The translations under genes were made by a program, and so were the position numbers. This document shows, piece after piece, positions 42,515-47,854 of a stretch of 47,854 nucleotides of DNA. Positions within the stretch are counted from its first letter, which is position 1. Each line of letters starts with the position of its first letter. Under the pieces are notes generated by a model that worked only from the letters and a program-made list of their open reading frames with translations, was not told where the DNA came from and did not search any database. Origin of the DNA: JAJDIA01 sp031555505 (GTDB lineage Bacteria; Bacteroidota; Bacteroidia; Bacteroidales; Tannerellaceae); contig JAVBUH010000043.1 in assembly GCA_031555505.1 (NCBI GenBank), positions 1 through 47,854 on the forward strand, in the 5' to 3' direction.

Positions 42515-43294
42515 ATGGGAACAATTCTTTTTAACGAGATCGTATTCGGACCGGTTCACAGCCGGCGGTTGGGAGTGTCTTTGGGTATGAACCTGCTTCC
42601 GGTGGACGGCAAATTCTGTTCGTTCGACTGTATTTACTGCGAATGCGGATTAAATGCAACGCACCGCACACGTACCCCTTTACCTACCCGCAAAGCCGTT
42701 AAAGAAGCGCTCGAAGCAAAACTACTTGCTATGCAGGCCGAGGGCTTAACCCCCGATGTGATTACATTTGCCGGCAACGGTGAGCCTACCATGCATCCTG
42801 CTTTTGCTGGTGTGATAGACGATACCATCGAACTGCGCAACCGCCTTTGCCCGAAAGCCCGGGTGGCTGTCTTGTCCAACGCCACCATGCTTCACAAACA
42901 AGACGTGTTTGACGCCCTGAACAAGATAGAAGATAATATCCTCAAGCTCGATTCCGTGCTCGATAGCCGGATCCAACAACTCAATGTGCCCAACTCACCC
43001 CAGTTCACAGCCGAAAAGCTGATCGGACAACTGTTGCGCTTCAACGGTAACCTTATCGTCCAGACCATGTTTATCACCGGCGAATACCAGGGACAGTCTG
43101 TAGACAATACCACCGAAGAAGAGATTACCGGCTGGCTCGATGCCCTTCGCCGGATCCATCCCAAACAGGTAATGATCTATACCATCGAACGGGAGACCCC
43201 CGTCAAAGGCCTCCGCAAAGTATCCAAAGAAGTGTTGGATGCAATAGCCCACCATGCACGGCAGGCCGGCTTCGAGGTCAGTGTTTCGTATTAA
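42515..43294 (+). CDS. Radical SAM protein
   Basis: A 259-residue radical SAM enzyme. The cluster motif CSFDCIYC (CxxxCxxC) lies at about 34-41, preceded by FGPVHSRRLGVSLG, which is typical of the COG0731-like (wyosine-base type) group of small radical SAM proteins. A GNGEPTMHP SAM-binding stretch follows at about 88-96. The reaction is unknown. Its stop lies inside the 3' end of the SulP gene (17-bp tail-to-tail overlap). Confidence 0.87.
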   Translation: MGTILFNEIVFGPVHSRRLGVSLGMNLLPVDGKFCSFDCIYCECGLNATHRTRTPLPTRKAVKEALEAKLLAMQAEGLTPDVITFAGNGEPTMHPAFAGVIDDTIELRNRLCPKARVAVLSNATMLHKQDVFDALNKIEDNILKLDSVLDSRIQQLNVPNSPQFTAEKLIGQLLRFNGNLIVQTMFITGEYQGQSVDNTTEEEITGWLDALRRIHPKQVMIYTIERETPVKGLRKVSKEVLDAIAHHARQAGFEVSVSY

Positions 43295-44963
43295 CGAGTG
43301 TTGCCGACCGTTCTACCGCCTCATTGATATTGCTACAGATATTGGCTGCACCAATCTTCCGGTCGAAACCTGATTTGACCAGCATCGAACGCACCGTATC
43401 GTTTACCCCCGACAGGATCAATTGGATACCTTCCGCTTGCGACAGGCGGTAAAGGCTCTCCAGGTTGTGCAGCCCCGTGGAATCCATAAACGGTACTTTT
43501 CGCATACGGATAATACGGACTTTTGGCTTGTCGCCCATATTCTGCATAATGCTGTCGAACTTATTGGCAATACCGAAGAAGAAAGGCCCATCAATCTCGT
43601 ATACCTCCACCGATTCGGGCAAGATCAGTTTTTCCTCTTCCACAACTACTTCACTACCTTCCGACAAGTCGATTGCATTTTTGGTAACGGATATCTTTGT
43701 CGTTTCCGATACGCGCTTCATAAAGATAAACATAGCGATCAGCAAACCTATTTCGATGGCTATCGTCAGGTCGAATATCACCGTCAGGAAGAAGGTGACG
43801 AGCAATACCGACACATCCCCTTTCGGATTCTTCAGCAGCGAGCGGAATGTACGCCATTCGCTCATATTATACGATACGATAATCAGTACCCCGGCCAGAC
43901 AGGCCATGGGGATATGTTTTGTCAGCGGACCGAGGAAGAGCAGGATTAGCAACAATACCACGGCATGGATGATACCGGCCACCGGTGTACGTCCGCCGTT
44001 GTTGATGTTCGTCATCGTACGGGCAATGGCGCCGGTTACCGGAATACCCCCGAAAATAGGAACGATGATATTGGCGGCACCCTGCGCGATCAGTTCTGTG
44101 TTGGAACGATGCTTGTCGCCCGTTACCCCGTCGGCCACCGTAGCTGAGAGCAACGACTCGATTGCACCCAGCATGGCGATTGTAAATGCCGAAGGCAGCA
44201 GCAGGTTGATGGTTTCGATACTGAACGCTATCTTTTCGGGTTGCGGCAGGGAAGCGTTGATTGTAAACCGGTCGCCGATTGTTTCGATAGACGTAATCCC
44301 GAGGTAATTTCGCAGTACAAACACGATGAGGGTCATCACAATGATCGCCACCAGCGATCCCGGTATCTTGCGCGAGAACTTCGGCGTGAAGATAATCAGC
44401 AGCAGGCTGGCCACACCCACCAATACCGACCACCAATTAACCGTATCGATATGCTGTGCATACACCACCCATTTGGTCAGGAAGTCGGCCGGCACCTTGT
44501 CGATAGCCAGTCCGAAGAGGTCTTTCATCTGTGTGGTAAAGATTGTCAGCGCAATCCCACTGGTAAAGCCCACCACGATGGGATAGGGGATAAACTTGAT
44601 CACCGTCCCCAGCTTCAGTGCCCCCATCACTACCAGCATGATACCCGCCACTACGGTAGCGATAGCCAGCCCTTCTACACCGAAGTTCTGGATAATACCA
44701 TACACAATCACGATAAATGCACCCGTAGGCCCGCCGATCTGTACCGAGCTTCCGCCCAGGAACGACACAATAAACCCACCGATAATAGCCGTGATCAGCC
44801 CTTTTTCAGGACTTACCCCCGATGCAATCCCGAAAGCAATCGCCAACGGAAGGGCCACAATCCCCACAATAATACCGGCCATCAGGTCGGACATAAACCG
44901 TTCTCTGGAATAATTACGTAGAGCGGTAAACAGCTTCGGCTGAAAATCAATCTTTGTTGTCAT
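43278..44963 (-). CDS. SulP family inorganic anion transporter with STAS domain
   Basis: A 561-residue transporter for sulfate, bicarbonate or related anions. About 12-14 membrane segments (residues 20-430) include ASGVSPEKGLITAIIGGFIVSFLGG near the N-terminus. A cytosolic STAS domain (about 455-555) contains VPFMDSTGLHNLE. The substrate is unknown. A TACCTTTG -7 box lies upstream (44990-44997). A near-perfect palindrome CCTGAA-T-TTCAGG sits at 44974-44986, at the expected transcript start. Confidence 0.93.
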   Translation of the reverse strand: MTTKIDFQPKLFTALRNYSRERFMSDLMAGIIVGIVALPLAIAFGIASGVSPEKGLITAIIGGFIVSFLGGSSVQIGGPTGAFIVIVYGIIQNFGVEGLAIATVVAGIMLVVMGALKLGTVIKFIPYPIVVGFTSGIALTIFTTQMKDLFGLAIDKVPADFLTKWVVYAQHIDTVNWWSVLVGVASLLLIIFTPKFSRKIPGSLVAIIVMTLIVFVLRNYLGITSIETIGDRFTINASLPQPEKIAFSIETINLLLPSAFTIAMLGAIESLLSATVADGVTGDKHRSNTELIAQGAANIIVPIFGGIPVTGAIARTMTNINNGGRTPVAGIIHAVVLLLILLFLGPLTKHIPMACLAGVLIIVSYNMSEWRTFRSLLKNPKGDVSVLLVTFFLTVIFDLTIAIEIGLLIAMFIFMKRVSETTKISVTKNAIDLSEGSEVVVEEEKLILPESVEVYEIDGPFFFGIANKFDSIMQNMGDKPKVRIIRMRKVPFMDSTGLHNLESLYRLSQAEGIQLILSGVNDTVRSMLVKSGFDRKIGAANICSNINEAVERSATLVNTKH

Positions 44964-44973
44964 TTTCTTTACC

Positions 44974-44997
44974 CCTGAATTTCAGGCTGCAAAGGTA
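44974..44997 (-). promoter_or_regulatory. SulP promoter with palindrome at the start site
   Basis: TACCTTTG on the minus strand (44990-44997), then the palindrome CCTGAA-T-TTCAGG (44974-44986), which overlaps the expected transcription start (about 44983). It may be an operator or a short 5' hairpin. No -33 element was found. Confidence 0.5.
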
Positions 44998-45090
44998 CTA
45001 ATTAATTATTCCCTGCCTGTCAATTTACTTATAGTTCTTCTGAAACAAATCAGGGAGGCATAATAACAAGCATATTGAATTTGTTTTTTT

Positions 45091-45170
45091 TCACTATAGC
45101 AGTGCAAAAAACAAGTAAAATCGCACCTTAATAGTGCAAAAATCACTATCTTTGCAAAAAACGTGATAGT
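45091..45170 (+). promoter_or_regulatory. Operator-like repeat array and promoter of the ATPase gene
   Basis: The -7 box TATCTTTG is at 45147-45154. Around it CACTAT/ATAGTG motifs recur: CACTAT at 45092-45097, ATAGTG at 45131-45136 with CACTAT at 45144-45149 (perfect inverted repeat), and GATAGT at 45165-45170 complementary to ACTATC at 45145-45150. AGTGCAAAAA is repeated at 45101-45110 and 45133-45142. The final arm abuts the ATG. Autoregulation is inferred. Confidence 0.6.
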
Positions 45171-46340
45171 ATGGATAAGTTATTCGAATATTCCAACAAG
45201 CTCATAAAAGAGGCTGACACGTCGTTTTTCCGATATATGTACGATGAGATCAATTGGAAAAGCAGGATGATAGGGCTTATTGGCCCAAGAGGTGTTGGGA
45301 AAACGACGTTGGTTCTACAGTATATCAAGCAAAATTTAAATCCTGCTGAAACGCTCTATGTAACAGCAGAAGACTTCTATTTCGTAGACAATCGGTTTGC
45401 CGATTTAGCCGATGCCTTTATTAAGCGGGGCGGTAAATATCTGTTTATCGACGAAATCCATAAATATAAGGATTGGGCAAAGGAACTAAAGCTTATTTAT
45501 GATTATCATAAAGACCTGAATGTCGTTTTTACCGGGTCTTCGGTGCTTGATATAAAGAAAGGAGCTTCCGATCTAAGTCGTAGAGCTGTGATATACAATA
45601 TGCAGGGCTTGTCTTTCAGGGAGTATTTACAGTTGTTTCACAATATATCAGCGAAAACCTATTCAATGGAGGATATATTGCAGCATAAAGTTGAATTGCC
45701 TAATTTGAAGCACCCGTTACCTCTTTTCGCTGACTATTTGAAAAAAGGGTATTATCCGTTCGCATTGGAAGAAGATTTTGAATTGCGTTTGAGGCAGATT
45801 ATAAACCAAACATTGGAAAATGATATTCCGATGTACGCCGATATGAATGTGGCGACAGGAAGAAAGTTAAAGCAATTACTTGCGATTATAGCTAAAAGCG
45901 CACCCTTCAAACCGAACATGAGCAAAATAGCTGAAATGCTATCAGCCAGTCGTAACAATATTTCGGACTATTGCCTGTACATTGAAGAGGTGGGCATGAT
46001 CGCCCAATTAAGAGATAATACGGGCGGTATTCGTGGATTAGGCAAGGTCGACAAAATATATTTGGATAACACCAATCTTATCTATAACCTTGCTGATGAC
46101 ACTTCCAATATCGGAAATATCCGTGAGACATTCTTCTTAAACCAAATGCGGGTTAAGTATAATGTATTTGCGTCTTCTGTTGCCGATTTCTTAGTTGATG
46201 ATAAAACATTTGAGGTCGGTGGAAAGAACAAAGGCCAGAAGCAGATTAAAGAGGTTGAAAACGGATATGTAGTAAAAGACGATATCGAAAACGGATATCT
46301 GAATATTGTTCCGTTGTGGCAGTTTGGAATGAGCTATTGA
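45171..46340 (+). CDS. AAA ATPase (DUF4143-type)
   Basis: A 389-residue ATP-binding protein with Walker A GPRGVGKTT (38-46) and Walker B LFIDEIH (91-97), followed by the arginine-rich TGSSVLDIKKGASDLSRRAV segment and a C-terminal region typical of DUF4143 ATPases, ending VPLWQFGMSY. These are common accessory ATPases in Bacteroidetes; function unknown. AT-rich compared with core genes, and adjacent to a toxin-antitoxin pair, so probably horizontally acquired. Confidence 0.85.
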   Translation: MDKLFEYSNKLIKEADTSFFRYMYDEINWKSRMIGLIGPRGVGKTTLVLQYIKQNLNPAETLYVTAEDFYFVDNRFADLADAFIKRGGKYLFIDEIHKYKDWAKELKLIYDYHKDLNVVFTGSSVLDIKKGASDLSRRAVIYNMQGLSFREYLQLFHNISAKTYSMEDILQHKVELPNLKHPLPLFADYLKKGYYPFALEEDFELRLRQIINQTLENDIPMYADMNVATGRKLKQLLAIIAKSAPFKPNMSKIAEMLSASRNNISDYCLYIEEVGMIAQLRDNTGGIRGLGKVDKIYLDNTNLIYNLADDTSNIGNIRETFFLNQMRVKYNVFASSVADFLVDDKTFEVGGKNKGQKQIKEVENGYVVKDDIENGYLNIVPLWQFGMSY

Positions 46341-46349
46341 AATCATTAA

Positions 46350-46625
46350 TCATTTATCTTTGTAATGTCCTTCCACGGAAATGATAAGAACTGTTACTGT
46401 TTCATCATAAATGTCATATACAATCCGGTCTTTACCGCTGATTCGTCGGGAATAGGTGACTGAATTTCCAGACACAAGAGGTTCGGGATGTCCTGTCCCT
46501 GTACGCGGATGTTCTGCCATTTCAAAGAGGAGTTTCCCTATCTTCTTATAAGCGATAGGGTTTGACTTTTTGTACTTCGCTAATGCCTTATCAGCCTCTG
46601 GGGTAAAAACTACCCGATAACTCAT
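46350..46625 (-). CDS. YoeB-type mRNA interferase toxin
   Basis: A 91-residue RelE/YoeB-fold toxin that cleaves mRNA at the ribosome. Comparison from memory with E. coli YoeB aligns its catalytic residues: Glu46 with the Glu of HPEPL, Arg65 with an Arg in RRISGKDR, and His83 with the His of GHYKDK. The start overlaps the antitoxin stop by 4 bp (ATGA), the normal order for yefM-yoeB. The pair lies 9 bp from the convergent ATPase gene. Confidence 0.9.
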   Translation of the reverse strand: MSYRVVFTPEADKALAKYKKSNPIAYKKIGKLLFEMAEHPRTGTGHPEPLVSGNSVTYSRRISGKDRIVYDIYDETVTVLIISVEGHYKDK

Positions 46626-46882
46626 AACGATTCCAGGTGTTTGAGAATTTCTTCATGTGTATTACAGATGACCACATTCCCATTTTTATACTCTTCCCGT
46701 GCTCGCTTGATACTTTTCCTTAATTCGGCCGAAATGGATAAATCGGAATCTTCGACAGGAACAAGGGTGTATGATTGCTTGCTTCCTCTCTTTATGATGA
46801 TCTGTTCTCCTGAATCGGCAAGGTCAAAATAAGACGCTTGTCGTTCTCTGAACTCTCTCGATGTTATTTGTAGCACTGACAT
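46622..46882 (-). CDS. YefM/Phd-type antitoxin
   Basis: An 86-residue antitoxin starting MSVLQITSREFRERQ (ATG 46882). The frame stays open to 46948, but that part overlaps the operator palindrome and promoter. The N-terminal Phd fold binds DNA; the C-terminal helices (EYKNGNVVICNTHEEILKHLESL) bind and neutralise the toxin. The 28-bp perfect palindrome at 46896-46923, just upstream, is the probable binding site for autorepression. Confidence 0.88.
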   Translation of the reverse strand: MSVLQITSREFRERQASYFDLADSGEQIIIKRGSKQSYTLVPVEDSDLSISAELRKSIKRAREEYKNGNVVICNTHEEILKHLESL

Positions 46883-46895
46883 ATATTTAGCTTTT

Positions 46896-46926
46896 ATTTG
46901 TGTACCAATATTGGTACACAAATGTA
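46896..46926 (-). promoter_or_regulatory. 28-bp perfect palindrome operator and -7 box of the toxin-antitoxin pair
   Basis: Bases 46896-46923 are a perfect palindrome with half-site ATTTGTGTACCAAT. The -7 box TACATTTG (46919-46926, minus) overlaps one edge, and the transcription start would fall inside. GTAC-centred sites are known for YefM operators. Binding here would block transcription. Confidence 0.8.
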
Positions 46927-46969
46927 AATATAAAATTTGACAACTCACTATATTTTAGAAATTTTCAAC

Positions 46970-47080
46970 TTAATTATCACGTGTTTGCATTCTCTTTTTA
47001 TGCTTCACCAGCATAATCACCGGATTGGATTCTTCATCCAGTTCCGCAGCAACCTCTTTCGGTTTGCCTTTCAGTTGTCG
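46970..47080 (-). pseudogene. C-terminal remnant of a larger gene
   Basis: On the minus strand, 35 codons read QLKGKPKEVAAELDEESN, then PVIMLVKHKKRMQTRDN, then stop (46970-46972). This has normal coding composition but no start, and an in-frame TAA lies just upstream (about 47082). It resembles the C-terminal end of Bacteroidetes 6-bladed beta-propeller proteins; that likeness is from memory and weak. The gene body is absent, so this is probably a deletion scar. Confidence 0.5.
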
Positions 47081-47148
47081 TTATGGTCTTAGCAAAGATA
47101 CAGAAATAATATTACGTTGTACTCGTAAATATGCAATTAGTTATAGGT

Positions 47149-47854
47149 TTATGAACTATTGGTTGTTTTATTCCCCAACCCTTCCCTAAGCACCTTCTTC
47201 ACCGGCATAATGAACCGTTCGATCAGGCGTAGGTCTTCGGTCACGATTTCGGCCGTAGCTTTCATCTCGTGGGAGAGGGGAAGGGTGCGGCCATGGTTGG
47301 TGGTAAGCCCTTGTGGGAAACTTATTTCAATGGCATACTGGCCATCGGAGGGTACCAGTGAGATGGTTTTTACCGTGCCGTTCACCATCCCGAATTCCTG
47401 ATCGGGGTAGTTGAGGAATCGAACGATCACCCGCTGCCCTGTCTCCACCTTGCCCGAACGGGCAGCCGGCAGCATCGCTTTCCCTATTAATTCATCTGAG
47501 GCAGTGGGGACAATGGTGAAGACTGTTTCCCCTGCCGGGATATATTGATTCTCACTCCAGTACTTGGTGAATGTTACCCTACCTTCGATCGGTGTTGTGA
47601 GGCAATAAGCCAGTTCCCAGGCATGGATGGCATTCATCAACTGACCGCCGGTTGTCTGCAGGTCCTGCCGTAGCTGGCTTTCCTTCTCAGCTTCCTGCAG
47701 CCGGAGGTCCAGGAGGGTCGTTTCCAGTGAAGCGATCTGTATAGCAAGGTTATCCAACGCAGCGGCTGCACTCTCCACCGCCTGCCGGCTTTGCAGGAAA
47801 GCCGTCCGTGCCGTCTCATGTTCCGACGGTGCAATCACATTCCGTACCGCCAGC
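47149..47854 (-). CDS. HlyD-family membrane fusion protein, partial
   Basis: The C-terminal 234 residues of a periplasmic adaptor; the frame continues beyond the right edge, and 47838 is an internal valine codon. The visible part has a coiled coil (about 20-80 of the visible residues), lipoyl/barrel segments (YCLTTPIEGRVTF, YIPAGETVFTIVP) and ends with KKVLREG and a short polar tail. This subtype usually pairs with a peptidase-containing ABC exporter of bacteriocins or leaderless peptides, which would be encoded outside the window. Confidence 0.85.
   Translation of the reverse strand, partial: LAVRNVIAPSEHETARTAFLQSRQAVESAAAALDNLAIQIASLETTLLDLRLQEAEKESQLRQDLQTTGGQLMNAIHAWELAYCLTTPIEGRVTFTKYWSENQYIPAGETVFTIVPTASDELIGKAMLPAARSGKVETGQRVIVRFLNYPDQEFGMVNGTVKTISLVPSDGQYAIEISFPQGLTTNHGRTLPLSHEMKATAEIVTEDLRLIERFIMPVKKVLREGLGNKTTNSS

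Noticed and set aside
1..47854. CRISPR arrays, tRNA and rRNA genes
   Set aside because: No regularly spaced repeats and no cloverleaf- or rRNA-like sequence were noticed in the intergenic regions.

Overview
The window looks like a chromosomal segment of a gut-type Bacteroidales bacterium, most likely Parabacteroides or a close relative. Starts are repeatedly preceded by the Bacteroidetes -7 box TAnnTTTG rather than Shine-Dalgarno/-10 signals. Families largely confined to Bacteroidetes are present (DUF4252, DUF4294, a PorZ-like type IX secretion protein, a SpmA-SpmB fusion, a lipoprotein GH2 glycosidase). Most of the window is ordinary core genome in dense operons. No tRNA, rRNA, CRISPR array, complete insertion sequence or prophage was seen. 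The genus is an inference.

Layout. 1-328: a REP-like double hairpin. 329-7489 (-): a seven-gene run, SpmAB fusion, ybeY, mnmG, uvrC, dtd, MazG-like pyrophosphohydrolase and deoC. 7597-13226 (+): D-2-hydroxyacid dehydrogenase and AlkD-type glycosylase; then tcdA, a LolD-like ATPase, a sodium symporter and a small helix-hairpin-helix protein. 13314-15572: PiT phosphate transporter with a cytosolic tail. 15696-17535: a compact cassette of DUF4252 protein, ECF sigma factor, putative anti-sigma and second DUF4252 protein. 17540-20152 (-): mutS. 20336-24241 (+): small secreted protein, orphan adenine methylase, GH2 glycosidase. 24242-26190: AT-rich island with nested inverted repeats, a broken lipoprotein-like gene and a secreted protein of unknown function. 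26274-27614 (-): Gfo/Idh/MocA oxidoreductase. 27737-34505 (+): leuS-yitT and rdgB-porZ. 34517-36434 (-): two genes of cell-surface glycan type. 36516-36650 (-): candidate small RNA. 36790-37731 (-): nadA. 37732-38290: AT-rich gap with DnaA-box-like motifs and 10-11 bp repeats. 38291-43294: TrmH-type methyltransferase, DUF4294, an envelope operon (barrel-like protein plus HhH protein) and a radical SAM enzyme. 43278-44963 (-): SulP transporter. 45171-46882: AAA ATPase with an operator array, and a YefM-YoeB toxin-antitoxin pair with a 28-bp palindromic operator. 46970-47080: a gene remnant. 47149-47854 (-): HlyD-like adaptor running off the right edge.

Functional themes: translation and DNA quality control (leuS, dtd, mnmG, tcdA, TrmH-type, ybeY; uvrC, mutS, AlkD-type, rdgB), envelope and secretion (PorZ, barrel protein, LolD-like, HlyD-like, glycosyltransferases) and ion transport (PiT, SulP, NSS). 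The least explained elements are the candidate small RNA beside nadA, the inverted-repeat nest and split lipoprotein gene in the AT-rich island, the sigma/DUF4252 cassette, the near-leaderless promoters of the methylase and DUF4294 genes, and the repeat-rich nadA-trmH gap.
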